Source of the DNA: an uncultured Lachnospiraceae bacterium
Lineage (GTDB): Bacteria > Bacillota > Clostridia > Lachnospirales > Lachnospiraceae
Assembly (NCBI GenBank): GCA_900314445.1
Contig: OMVA01000101.1
Location: forward strand, 1 to 54,389
Reading direction: 5' to 3'
Length of the DNA stretch: 54,389 nucleotides
The position numbers and the translations under genes were made by a program. Under the pieces are notes generated by a model, which ran no database searches, was not told the origin of the DNA, and worked only from the letters and a program-made list of their open reading frames with translations. Shown piece by piece: positions 45,544-53,979 of the stretch; the stretch's first letter is position 1; the number at the start of each line of letters is the position of its first letter.

Positions 45544-46938
45544 ATGCTAAATTATACTTTTGAAAACTTACAAGGCGAGACACTTTACGAATATCTTTAT
45601 AATTGCATCCGCGCTGACATCCAGTCCGGCAAGCTGGCAGCAAATGAGAAGCTGCCATCCAAGCGCGCTCTTTCCCGTCAGCTCTCCATCAGTGTCATGA
45701 CCATTGAGAATGCTTATCAGCAGTTGCTCTCTGAGGGCTTCATTTATTCCGCTCCACGCAAAGGTTTCTTCGTGGCAGAGACAGAAGTGGAATCCCGTAA
45801 AACTTCCCTGGACACTCCACCCGTGTCCTTTATTGAAGAATCCATTCCCGATCATCCCGATTACTTTGTGGACTTTTCTTCCAACGGAACAAATCCCAAC
45901 GATTTCCCATTTGTCACCTGGGCCAAGCTGACCCGCCGAGTGCTGGCAGATGACCGTGAACTTCTCATGGAAAATTCACCTTCCAACGGACTCTATGAAC
46001 TCCGTCGCGCCATCGCTGACTCTCTGGTTCAGTTCCGTGGCATGAATGTGTCTCCTGACTGTATCGTTGTGGGCGCCGGAACCGAAACCCTCTACACAAT
46101 TCTGCTCCAGCTTCTGGGCAGAAATCGTGTGTACGCCACAGAGAATCCCGGATACCAGAAGATTGTAAAACTCCTGAATGCAAATGAGATTGCCAACATT
46201 CCTATTGCCATTGACGATTCCGGAATTTCAACAAGCATGCTGGCAAAGTCCAAAGCCAGTGTGGCACATATCACACCATCCCATCATTTCCCAACAGGTA
46301 TTACCATGCCTGTCCGCCGTCGAAATGAATTGCTTGCCTGGGCTGACGTAACCCGGGGCTATATTATTGAAGACGAATACGATAGTGAATTCCGTATGTT
46401 AGGCAGACCAATTCCATCCCTATTCTCCATGGATCATCACGGTCGTGTTATTTATATGAATACCTTTACAAAGAGTCTGGCCTCCACCATTCGTGTCAGC
46501 TATATGGTTCTACCAGTAAGTCTGATGCAGAAGTACTATAAACTGCTTTCCTTCTATTCCTGCCCAGTTTCTACCTTTGAACAGTTGACTCTGGCCGACT
46601 TCATCACCCAGGGATACTACGAAAAGCATATTAACCGCATGCGTACCATGTTCCGACGTAAACGAGACCTGCTTATGGATGCCATAAAAAACAGCCCTCT
46701 CGCAGACCACTCTAGAATTCGAGAGGAAAACGCAGGACTACATTTTGTTATTGAATTGGATTTAAAGATATCTGATGATGCCTTCCTAAATAAGCTGGCC
46801 GAGGAAGATATACATCTGCTTCCTCTGGCAGCCTATGGTACCAGCCATCCTCATGCCTTTTTGATCAACTACTCTTCCATTCCAGAAGAAAGAATTGAAG
46901 AAGCTGTGGCAAGACTGGCCAGGTGCCTTGCAGATTAG
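45544..46938 (+). CDS. MocR/GabR-type regulator with aminotransferase domain
   Basis: Transcription factor of 464 residues: a GntR winged helix (about 10-75, LYEYLYNCIRADIQSGKLAANEKLPSKRALSRQLSISVMTIENAYQQLLSEGF) fused to a fold-type I PLP domain. The PLP region includes YIIEDEYDSEFR and the Schiff-base Lys in NTFTKSLAST. Such proteins sense PLP or amino compounds. No pdxST, gabT or similar target is adjacent, so its regulon is unknown. GAGGAG precedes the ATG. Confidence 0.92.
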   Translation: MLNYTFENLQGETLYEYLYNCIRADIQSGKLAANEKLPSKRALSRQLSISVMTIENAYQQLLSEGFIYSAPRKGFFVAETEVESRKTSLDTPPVSFIEESIPDHPDYFVDFSSNGTNPNDFPFVTWAKLTRRVLADDRELLMENSPSNGLYELRRAIADSLVQFRGMNVSPDCIVVGAGTETLYTILLQLLGRNRVYATENPGYQKIVKLLNANEIANIPIAIDDSGISTSMLAKSKASVAHITPSHHFPTGITMPVRRRNELLAWADVTRGYIIEDEYDSEFRMLGRPIPSLFSMDHHGRVIYMNTFTKSLASTIRVSYMVLPVSLMQKYYKLLSFYSCPVSTFEQLTLADFITQGYYEKHINRMRTMFRRKRDLLMDAIKNSPLADHSRIREENAGLHFVIELDLKISDDAFLNKLAEEDIHLLPLAAYGTSHPHAFLINYSSIPEERIEEAVARLARCLAD

Positions 46939-46949
46939 ATAGGGAATCT

Positions 46950-46972
46950 AAAGTCACGAGAATGCGCCGACT
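46950..46972. repeat. Dispersed 23-bp repeat, copy 2
   Basis: Matches 240-262 at 20 of 23 positions, in the 50-base convergent gap after the MocR gene. Confidence 0.45.
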
Positions 46973-46988
46973 AAATTTTCAATCGTCA

Positions 46989-47759
46989 CTAACTTTCCAG
47001 ATACTCAACCACTTCCAGGATGGCATCATAAATTGCATCCTTATACTTTTCCCAAGCATCTTCTGCATCTGGTTCAATCATGCACTGATTCAGATAGTAG
47101 AGAACTGTGCGCATGAATTCCCCACCAAATGGAGCATACACTTCCTTCAGGCTCTTCAGTTCTGTTGTTGAGATATCATCTGCAGAAATTACGTCAAATG
47201 GATTTGCATCTTCAATTACATTTCCATCTTTATCCACTCCACCATTATTGAGGAGCTGGCGAGTAAACATATCACTGGTACGAATAAGTTCTGTAATCAG
47301 CTTGTCTTCATCCGTGGTCATGGCAAGCATGATGCCCTGACCAAGCGTTGCCTCCAGATGATCCTTTAAAGTATCGTCCAGACCTTCCACGTCCTTGGCC
47401 GTATCCATATCTGCATCCGATGGTGCCCACTCCTTCGTAAAAATCTGCGCACTAGCTTCTGGAATCTGGCTGGTATATGGAATGCCAATGGTATCCCACT
47501 TCTTATGAATCTCCTCTGTGCCGCCTGTCGCTGACTTGTACCACTCCAAAGTGATACGAACCACCTTCTCCTCCGCCACAGTCAGCGCAAGGCCATTGTG
47601 ATTCAGTGCCTTGAGGCGGGCCAGAGATCCCAGCACAGACTGCAGGTCCTTATTGGCCTGAATCTCCGCTCTACTTGTAGCTTCCTTGGAAAGAATGATG
47701 AACCAAGGCGAATCCGCCTGACGGCGAAGGCTTATATCATCCATTTGATATTTTGACAT
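46989..47759 (-). CDS. Hypothetical protein, unrecognised
   Basis: A soluble acidic protein of 256 residues that I do not recognise. No signal peptide or membrane helix. The N-terminus reads SPWFIILSKEATSRAEIQANKDLQSVLGSLARLKALNHNGL. A well-formed start (GGAGAAATTT ATG) and protein-like composition support a real gene. The C-terminal half is helical and Asp/Glu-rich. It lies 56 bases after the acylphosphatase gene on the same strand. Confidence 0.75.
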   Translation of the reverse strand: MSKYQMDDISLRRQADSPWFIILSKEATSRAEIQANKDLQSVLGSLARLKALNHNGLALTVAEEKVVRITLEWYKSATGGTEEIHKKWDTIGIPYTSQIPEASAQIFTKEWAPSDADMDTAKDVEGLDDTLKDHLEATLGQGIMLAMTTDEDKLITELIRTSDMFTRQLLNNGGVDKDGNVIEDANPFDVISADDISTTELKSLKEVYAPFGGEFMRTVLYYLNQCMIEPDAEDAWEKYKDAIYDAILEVVEYLES

Positions 47760-47786
47760 AAATTTCTCCTATTATTTATCTTCTTG

Positions 47787-47802
47787 GCAAATGAGTTTGC
47801 CA
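47787..47802. repeat. GCAAATG dyad element, perfect palindrome
   Basis: GGCAAATGAGTTTGCC has perfect 6-bp arms GGCAAA/TTTGCC. It sits 28-43 bases before the start of the 256-residue protein. Confidence 0.7.
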
Positions 47803-47815
47803 GGCATTTTACTTG

Positions 47816-48097
47816 CTAGTCACTGTGTCTAATCTTAAAACTTCTCTCGTTTGGATCCACATCCATCTTTCGGGATTCGATATTGGTGATGTGAATGAAA
47901 GAACCATCTTCAATTTTATCCAGGAAGGAAAGGGTGTTCAGTTCCTCGCCCTGTACTTCCACTTCCACGCGACCGTCATAAAGGTTTCGCACCCAACCAG
48001 TTAACTCCAGGGACTGGGCAGCGTAGTAGGCCCGGTAACGGAAGCCAACGCCCTGAACCATGCCATCTATGTACATGTGTTTTCTTACAATTGCCAT
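47816..48097 (-). CDS. acyP: Acylphosphatase
   Basis: Small enzyme (93 residues) hydrolysing acyl phosphates. It has the signature GMVQGVGFRYRAYYAA, with the catalytic Arg of GFRY, and GWVRNLYDGRVEVEVQG, with the catalytic Asn. Length and order are normal. The ribosome binding site is weak. It lies 80 bases after the lipase gene. Confidence 0.95.
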   Translation of the reverse strand: MAIVRKHMYIDGMVQGVGFRYRAYYAAQSLELTGWVRNLYDGRVEVEVQGEELNTLSFLDKIEDGSFIHITNIESRKMDVDPNERSFKIRHSD

Positions 48098-48177
48098 ATA
48101 TTATTTCTTAATTCCCACTTCTTATTTTTCTCTTATTTTTTCTTGCTTGTTTCTTGCTTATTCCTTTTCGTCAGTTT

Positions 48178-49383
48178 CTAAAGGCCACGACTCTTCATCT
48201 CTGCCACAAGACCAACGTAAAACTCACGAATATCAAATCCAGGAATATCTTCTCGATTCAGATCAATCATATCCGCATGGGAAATTCCACGGTTGCCTGG
48301 CGCTTCTAGGAACTGGAACTTCTCACCAAAGCCAAAGGAATGATATCCTACCAGACCGTCGTTTGGTCCATCAAAATGCTTAACCAAATGGAAGCTCATA
48401 TTCAGTGGGAAGCGACCACTTGTCATGTGCTTTAAGCGAGAACCTACAGACTGGGTGTAAATTCCATTTGCCTTGAAATCGAAGTTTGCCATCATCTGAT
48501 TCAGCTGATATACGCGACTGGAAGTCAGGTCTGTTACTGCTGCGATGAAATCCGGATTGGGATCTCCCAGTCTATGAGCGCCTGCATTGTAGGCTGCGGC
48601 CACCTTGGCCTTCAGTCCCTCTCCTGCTTTACTCATTAGGAAATCCGCAAATTCACAACCACGATGTGGTGTGTTGATTGTGGTCAGGGATGCGATGTAA
48701 GGCGCTGCATCCAGACAGGAAATAGCGAATCTGGTGTCCAGGCCACCCTTGGAATGTGCAATGACATTCACCTTCTCACAGCCTGTCTCCTGCACAATCT
48801 GCTTGATACGAACGGCAAGTTCCGCCGCACTATCAGGCACCGCTGCCGCTGACTGATGGTTACCATAGAAGATTCGTGCACCATTCTTTTCCAGCTCACC
48901 AGGCACACGTCCCCAATAATTCAGATACTCAAAATCACGGAAAAATACACCATGAACCATAAGAATTGGATAGCGAGTATTGCAACACTTGTATGCTGCA
49001 CGACTTACATTCAGCTTGTCCTTCTTCCGCTCTGTTCTGCACTCTTTGCCAGCCACTACAATAATATGAATCAATGCAATCAGGTGAATAACTGGCATCC
49101 AGCCAACCAGAATTCCAATGACTCTTTCCCGAATTCCCAGCTGCACACTTGTGCAATAAACCATGATAATTCCAATCCAGAAAAGGATTGCTTCAATCAG
49201 CAGAAGAATCAAAGTTCCAGCTAAGTAGCGGTGCCAAAAATTGGTCCAGCCAGCATGGATCATGCGACTGCCCAGAAAAACCGTCAAAAGAACTGATGTT
49301 ACTAAAAATAAAACCAGAATTATCTGTCCCGCCTTCAGAAACCCAAGACGAGCGCGTTCTTTACCTGTTAATGTTGTTGCCAT
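48178..49383 (-). CDS. Membrane-anchored lipase-like alpha/beta hydrolase
   Basis: Protein of 401 residues with about three N-terminal membrane helices (about 17-37, 52-80, 90-112). An alpha/beta hydrolase domain follows. MVHGVFFRDFEYLNYWGR resembles the lipase oxyanion region, and VNVIAHSKGGLDTR holds the nucleophile Ser211 in an AHSKGG elbow. A His in NRGISHADMIDL near the C-terminus is a good catalytic candidate. The domain resembles Gram-positive triacylglycerol lipases; the membrane anchor is unusual. Confidence 0.82.
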   Translation of the reverse strand: MATTLTGKERARLGFLKAGQIILVLFLVTSVLLTVFLGSRMIHAGWTNFWHRYLAGTLILLLIEAILFWIGIIMVYCTSVQLGIRERVIGILVGWMPVIHLIALIHIIVVAGKECRTERKKDKLNVSRAAYKCCNTRYPILMVHGVFFRDFEYLNYWGRVPGELEKNGARIFYGNHQSAAAVPDSAAELAVRIKQIVQETGCEKVNVIAHSKGGLDTRFAISCLDAAPYIASLTTINTPHRGCEFADFLMSKAGEGLKAKVAAAYNAGAHRLGDPNPDFIAAVTDLTSSRVYQLNQMMANFDFKANGIYTQSVGSRLKHMTSGRFPLNMSFHLVKHFDGPNDGLVGYHSFGFGEKFQFLEAPGNRGISHADMIDLNREDIPGFDIREFYVGLVAEMKSRGL

Positions 49384-49415
49384 ATTTTATCCACCCTTAC
49401 AGGCGCCCCCCTCCT

Positions 49416-49430
49416 GCAAATGAACTGCGC
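49416..49430. repeat. GCAAATG dyad element (TGCGC variant)
   Basis: GCAAATGAACTGCGC; the 19 bases from 49416 are identical in reverse complement to 321-339. A degenerate ATTTGCAAAAT lies 20 bases away. Confidence 0.6.
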
Positions 49431-49492
49431 ATATCAGTAAAATCCACGCGCACCCTATTTGCAAAATAAAAATCGAACATACCCTTAAGGTC

Positions 49493-50266
49493 CTACTTCT
49501 TACGGATGTAGAGCATGTTACTAAATAGCCAGTTATCTGTGGACTCCACGTAGTTGTAATACTCATCAAAATCCAGATAATACTTGCGTCCCCAGGAAGA
49601 CACGCGAAGCATTCGCTTCTCCTTGCCTGAGGCATCCCGCCAGGTGAGAATACCTGTACAGGTCACGTAATGATTACGGAAGGACACACTTTTCTTAAAG
49701 CGCTTTCCGTTCTTGAAATTGCCATCCTCCACAAAGAGACGGATGAACTTTTTCTTCTTGAAAATCCCTGGGCCTGCGGAGAAAATAACCGGGATATCTG
49801 CCTCCAGCATTTCCTGCATGCGAGCAAACATCTTCTTGGGATTATTAATCCAGCGAGCTTTGTATTTCATGCCCTTCTGGCGGAAAATACGATTCATATT
49901 AAGCGCCATGAGTATACCTGAAAGACCGCCGTAGGGTAGCACTGGGAAATCGTGAAAATCCGCATCCATTAGCATGGACTGGTAGGCTGTAACATTGTAG
50001 TCGAATTCGCCACGGCCAGCTGGCATCTCCTTCTTTTCCAGATAGGTCAGCACATCTTCCGATGCCACAAGACCACAGCCACAGTCAGCAATCACATTTG
50101 GCTTTTTCAGTTTCTGCCAGCGTCCAAGTTCTAATTTTTTCCCCTTGTCATCACGGGGGCGCACCCATTCCTGACTTCCTCCATAGGAAACTTCCCTCAA
50201 AATTTTGCCATCTGGCAGCACAGAAATGTATTTTGATTTAATTGAAATTTCTGTCAATTTTTCCAT
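49493..50266 (-). CDS. Hypothetical protein, possible papain-like (C39-type) peptidase
   Basis: Protein of 257 residues. NVIADCGCGLVASEDVLTYL (Cys62 or Cys64) resembles the Cys-bearing helix start of C39-like peptidases, with a His in SFRNHYVTCTGI (His199) and VSSWGRKYYLDFDEY as a plausible Asp/Asn strand. That order (Cys, His, Asp/Asn) is right for a papain fold, but the Gln before the Cys is not obvious. No signal peptide or membrane helix. Treat the function as a guess. Confidence 0.6.
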   Translation of the reverse strand: MEKLTEISIKSKYISVLPDGKILREVSYGGSQEWVRPRDDKGKKLELGRWQKLKKPNVIADCGCGLVASEDVLTYLEKKEMPAGRGEFDYNVTAYQSMLMDADFHDFPVLPYGGLSGILMALNMNRIFRQKGMKYKARWINNPKKMFARMQEMLEADIPVIFSAGPGIFKKKKFIRLFVEDGNFKNGKRFKKSVSFRNHYVTCTGILTWRDASGKEKRMLRVSSWGRKYYLDFDEYYNYVESTDNWLFSNMLYIRKK

Positions 50267-50294
50267 GACTCCCCTTTTTTAACCTTCAAAATAT

Positions 50295-50313
50295 TGCTAC
50301 AATGTGGATTGTA
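50295..50313 (+). promoter_or_regulatory. Promoter with dyad, ACT-domain gene
   Basis: An extended -10 box TGCTACAAT (50295-50303) overlaps a perfect dyad TACAAT-GTGG-ATTGTA (50298-50313). The dyad could be an operator. Leader about 60 bases. Confidence 0.42.
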
Positions 50314-50372
50314 ACATTTTAGCATTTACTAAGGCAATTCGCCTTAAATTTTTGTAAGCGGAGGAAAACATC

Positions 50373-50777
50373 ATGATTCAGCAGTTATCAATTTTCGCAG
50401 AAAATAAAAAAGGCACCATGGCAGATATTACATCCATTGTTTCAGGCGCTGGCATTGATATTTATAACGTTGTTACCAACGACAGTGCAGAGTTTGGTAT
50501 CGTTCGTATGCTCGTAACGGATACTGAAAAGGCAACGGAACTGCTCAAGGCAGCTGGCTATATGGTTCACATCGGCGAATGCCTGGGCGTTAAGATTCCT
50601 GACGATGTTGGTTCCCTGAACACACTGCTGAAGGACATGACAGCAGGCGGTATCAATGTTGATTATATCTATGTTTCTTACAGCCGTGATTCCAAGACTC
50701 CACTTGCCGTACTTCACGCAACTGAGTATGACGAGGTTGAGGAATACCTGGAAGCGAAGGGTTATGAACTGGTATAA
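50373..50777 (+). CDS. Tandem ACT-domain protein
   Basis: A 134-residue protein made of two ACT domains (about 1-65 and 68-134): MIQQLSIFAENKKGTMADITSIVSGAGIDIYNVV and the weaker second half. Free-standing ACT pairs bind amino acids and usually regulate their metabolism. It is convergent with the DAHP synthase gene. GGAGG lies 9 bases upstream. Confidence 0.9.
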   Translation: MIQQLSIFAENKKGTMADITSIVSGAGIDIYNVVTNDSAEFGIVRMLVTDTEKATELLKAAGYMVHIGECLGVKIPDDVGSLNTLLKDMTAGGINVDYIYVSYSRDSKTPLAVLHATEYDEVEEYLEAKGYELV

Positions 50778-50786
50778 CACCCCCTT

Positions 50787-50801
50787 GCAAATGGGATTGT
50801 C
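50787..50801. repeat. GCAAATG dyad element
   Basis: GCAAATGGGATTGTC, 10-24 bases after the ACT gene's stop codon. A further copy, reverse complement GGTAAATGAGTTTGCC, is at 50929-50944. Confidence 0.6.
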
Positions 50802-50830
50802 TAAGCGTCCCCCTTAACATACACAATCAA

Positions 50831-50866
50831 AGAGCGCCCACACAAAGTGTGAGCGCTCTTCTGGTA
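50831..50866. terminator. Terminator between convergent ACT and DAHP synthase genes
   Basis: AGAGCGC-C-CACAC/GTGTG-A-GCGCTCT with a 3-base loop; on the plus strand it is followed by TTCTGG, and on the minus strand by TTGATTG. It probably serves both genes. Confidence 0.7.
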
Positions 50867-50971
50867 TTTATTCCATTACATTTTAGGAGTATATTCAGCC
50901 CATGGAGGGGCAAATATTCTGGTTCACCGGCAAACTCATTTACCTGACTAGTGCAAATTTTGAAATCTTAC

Positions 50972-52006
50972 TTATACAAGATCAGCCAGTTCAAGGATGA
51001 GCTTTTCTGTCTTATCCCAGCCAAGGCATGGGTCAGTGATTGACTTACCGTAAACGCCTTCGCCAATCTTCTGTGCACCATCTTCGATGTAAGACTCGAT
51101 CATGAGGCCCTTAACGAGACCCTTGATGTCGCCTGATACATTACGTGAGTGCATAACGTCCTTAGCGATACGAATCTGCTCAATCCACTTCTTACCAGAG
51201 TTTGCATGGTTGCAGTCAACGATACAAGCTGGGTTCTTGTAGTCTCTCTCGCCGTAAGCTTCGAAGAGGCCACGGAGATCTTCATAGTGGTAGTTCGCAC
51301 GACTGTGACCGAAGTTATCTACATAGCCACGCATGATTGCATGTGCAAGTGGGTTACCGTCTGTCTGAACTTCCCAACCTCTGTAAAGGAAACGTTGAGA
51401 TGCCTGTGCAGCAACGATTGAGTTCATCATAACTGAAATATCACCAGCTGTTGGATTCTTCATACCAGCAGGGATGCCGATACCAGAAGCAACAAGTCTG
51501 TGCTCCTGATCTTCAACGGAACGTGCACCAACGGCAACGTATGAAAGAATATCTGAAAGGTATCTGTGGTTTTCTGGGTAAAGCATTTCTTCAGCACATG
51601 TCATGCCTGTCTGCTTTACAACATTTGTATGCATCTTTCTGATAGCGATGATACCAGCAAGCATATCTTCCTTGCCTTCTGGATCTGGCTGATGAAGCAT
51701 TCCCTTGTATCCTGTACCAAGAGTTCTTGGCTTATTTGTATAAACACGAGGAATAATGAAAATCTTATCCTTAACCTGTTCCTGAACCTTAGCAAGTCTC
51801 TGTGTGTAATCAATCACAGCGTCCTCGCGGTCAGCAGAACAAGGTCCAATAACCAGCATAAACTTATCGCTCTTGCCTTCGAAGATTTCGCGGATTTCGT
51901 TGTCACGCTCTTCCTTCAATTCCTTCATGCCCTCTGGAAGTGGAAACTGTTCCTTAATCTCCTTTGGTGTAGGCAGTTTGCGGATGAAATTCATTTGCAT
52001 ATCCAT
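50972..52006 (-). CDS. 3-deoxy-7-phosphoheptulonate synthase (DAHP synthase, type I)
   Basis: First step of the shikimate pathway, joining phosphoenolpyruvate and erythrose-4-phosphate. 344 residues, AroFGH type: MLVIGPCSADREDAVIDY, RVYTNKPRTLGTGYKGMLHQPD, GIPAGMKNPTAGD, and DCNHANSGK with a metal-site His. Feedback specificity (Phe, Tyr or Trp) cannot be read. AAGGAG lies 10 bases before the ATG. Confidence 0.95.
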   Translation of the reverse strand: MDMQMNFIRKLPTPKEIKEQFPLPEGMKELKEERDNEIREIFEGKSDKFMLVIGPCSADREDAVIDYTQRLAKVQEQVKDKIFIIPRVYTNKPRTLGTGYKGMLHQPDPEGKEDMLAGIIAIRKMHTNVVKQTGMTCAEEMLYPENHRYLSDILSYVAVGARSVEDQEHRLVASGIGIPAGMKNPTAGDISVMMNSIVAAQASQRFLYRGWEVQTDGNPLAHAIMRGYVDNFGHSRANYHYEDLRGLFEAYGERDYKNPACIVDCNHANSGKKWIEQIRIAKDVMHSRNVSGDIKGLVKGLMIESYIEDGAQKIGEGVYGKSITDPCLGWDKTEKLILELADLV

Positions 52007-52238
52007 AGTGTCAAGTCTCCTTATCTAGTAGTCAGCCTGTGCAAATGGGATTGCTCTAGGTTTATGCTACATTTTAAATTCTATAAGATTTATACCATAT
52101 ATTATTTTCGCTGATGTGATTATTCACCGGAACATTTGTGGTACGAGTGTTATAATACACGAAGGAAAGGTGAAATACAAGAAAAACTTTTGTGCATTAT
52201 CGCGTTAGTGTATTAAAGTGTTATATATAAATCAGCAC
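52007..52238. other. Non-coding stretch upstream of DAHP synthase
   Basis: It holds a GCAAATG element at 52041-52055 (GCAAATGGGATTGCT) and AT-rich DNA. TTGTAT-17-TATTAT on the minus strand near 52170 is a weak promoter candidate. No T-box or trp-like leader was recognised. Confidence 0.4.
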
Positions 52239-52272
52239 AAAAAAATGCCGCTATAGCATCCAGCTATAGCGG
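52239..52272 (-). terminator. pepD terminator
   Basis: A perfect 10-bp stem CCGCTATAGC/GCTATAGCGG with a 5-base loop, then CATTTTTTTG on the minus strand. Confidence 0.9.
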
Positions 52273-52356
52273 TCTTATTTTACCTGAGAAAGAATCCTCT
52301 ATTTATAGGGATTTACACCGAAAACTCATTCACAGACATATACAAAGAAACTCCAT

Positions 52357-53850
52357 TTACAGTCTCTTCAGTACTTCCAGAACAAATTCCCAAACTCTCT
52401 GTACAGAATCTACAGACATTGTCTCATGATATGTGTGGATATCATTCATGTCAGGACCGATGGAAACAGCGTCAAGTCCTTCCAGCTGTCCTGCGAAGAG
52501 TCCACATTCAACACCTGCATGAAGGGCCTGGATGATTGGCTCCTTACCATACTGCTCCTTGAATACATCAACCATAAGATCACGAAGTGGAGAATCCTGC
52601 TTGTATTCCCAAGCTGGGTAAGCACCAACAACTGTTACGCTTCCGCCCAGTGCTTCTGTGAGAGATGTAATGCGGTCAACCAGTTCGTCGCGCTCTGTAA
52701 GAACAGATGAACGAACTGAATATGTCATAGATACTTCTGCTGCCTGTCCATTTTCTTCGCCTGCATTTGTTTTTAAAATACCAAGGTTAAGAGATGTCTC
52801 TACAAGGCCTTCAATATCGAAACTCATTCTCTGAATACCATTTGGAAGATTCATAAGAGCTGTAAGGACTGTCTTTGTTGTAGCAGCTGTCATTGACTTT
52901 CCTGTCTTTGCATGCAGTGCTGTGTAATCAGCATCTGTTGCGTCTGCTACCACAAGCTTAATATCAGGATCTGTTGTGACAAACTCATTTGCAAATACTG
53001 CTGATACTTCTTCCATCTTCTTTGTGAATGCATCCACGTCACTAGTAACTACGATTGCCGCACTGGATCTTGGAATTGCATTGTCCTTCAGTCCGCCTGC
53101 AAGAGCAACTAACTTGTAATGGATGCCAGCCTTGCCGGCAAGGTAAAGAGCACGGCCAAGCAGTACATTTGCATTGCAGCGTCCCTTGTTAATTTCAACA
53201 CCTGAATGTCCGCCACGTGCACCAACAAGTGAAAGTTTAACTGCCTTATAGTTCTCTTCTACAACTTCCTTCTCAACTGGAAAATGAGCGGTTGCTTCAA
53301 GACCTCCTGCACAGGATACCAGGAAGTATCCCTCGTCTTCTGAGTCCAGATTAATCATTGTACGACCTTTCAGGTCAGACATATCCAGAACGGCACAACC
53401 AAGCATACCGATTTCTTCATCAACTGTGAAAATGCATTCCAGTGGTGGATGAGGAATTGTGGCGTCATCAAGAAGGGCAAGCATGTAAGCAACTGCGATA
53501 CCGTCATCGCCGCCAAGGGTTGTGCCCTTTGCTGAAATGACGCCATTCTCTACCTGAATCTGGATTGGCTCCTTCTCCATGTCGATTGTGCAGTCTTCTG
53601 CCTTCTCCGCAACCATGTCCATGTGGCCCTGGAGAAGAACCGCCGGATGATCTTCATACCCCTTTGTTCCCTCCTGCCAGATGATTACGTTGTTTGCATC
53701 ATCCTGCTGGAACTTGAGTCCACGCTCTTTGGCAAATCCTGCTACATAATCAGAGATCATCTTTGTGTTAGTTGAACCATGAGGAATTCCGCAGATTTCC
53801 TCGAAATATTTAAATACGCCTTCTGGCTTTAAACCTGATAATACTGCCAT
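52357..53850 (-). CDS. pepD: Aminoacyl-histidine dipeptidase PepD (M20 family)
   Basis: Cytosolic zinc dipeptidase (carnosinase type) of 497 residues. Metal-site blocks are LLQGHMDMVAE, LGGDDGIAVAYMLALLDD, TVDEEIGMLGC, and near the C-terminus HAGVECGLFAG and HTYHETM. The usual start MAVLSGLKPEGVFKYFEEICGIPHGSTNTK is given by the ATG at 53850, with GGAGG 5-6 bases upstream; longer in-frame ATGs overlap that site. Confidence 0.96.
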   Translation of the reverse strand: MAVLSGLKPEGVFKYFEEICGIPHGSTNTKMISDYVAGFAKERGLKFQQDDANNVIIWQEGTKGYEDHPAVLLQGHMDMVAEKAEDCTIDMEKEPIQIQVENGVISAKGTTLGGDDGIAVAYMLALLDDATIPHPPLECIFTVDEEIGMLGCAVLDMSDLKGRTMINLDSEDEGYFLVSCAGGLEATAHFPVEKEVVEENYKAVKLSLVGARGGHSGVEINKGRCNANVLLGRALYLAGKAGIHYKLVALAGGLKDNAIPRSSAAIVVTSDVDAFTKKMEEVSAVFANEFVTTDPDIKLVVADATDADYTALHAKTGKSMTAATTKTVLTALMNLPNGIQRMSFDIEGLVETSLNLGILKTNAGEENGQAAEVSMTYSVRSSVLTERDELVDRITSLTEALGGSVTVVGAYPAWEYKQDSPLRDLMVDVFKEQYGKEPIIQALHAGVECGLFAGQLEGLDAVSIGPDMNDIHTYHETMSVDSVQRVWEFVLEVLKRL

Positions 53851-53873
53851 AACTGCCTCCATAAATTTATCCT

Positions 53874-53889
53874 GCAAATGAATTTGTCC
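53874..53889. repeat. GCAAATG dyad element before pepD
   Basis: GCAAATGAATTTGTCC, 24-39 bases before the pepD start; a second short inverted repeat GGC-TTTTGCC follows. Confidence 0.6.
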
Positions 53890-53930
53890 AGGCTTTTGCC
53901 TGCTTAATCATCTGCGGTATTTTTCTTTGT

Positions 53931-53964
53931 TTTTTATTATTACTAACTTTTTATTATTACTAAC
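53931..53964. repeat. 17-bp tandem duplication
   Basis: TTTTTATTATTACTAAC occurs twice in direct succession (53931-53947, 53948-53964) between the PqqD-like gene and pepD. A simple replication-slippage product is likely. Confidence 0.8.
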
Positions 53965-53979
53965 TTTGCATTATTTCTA

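Noticed and set aside
52007..52238. T-box or trp leader upstream of DAHP synthase
   Set aside because: No T-box sequence (AGGGTGGNACCGCG-like), specifier stem or Trp-rich leader peptide could be seen.
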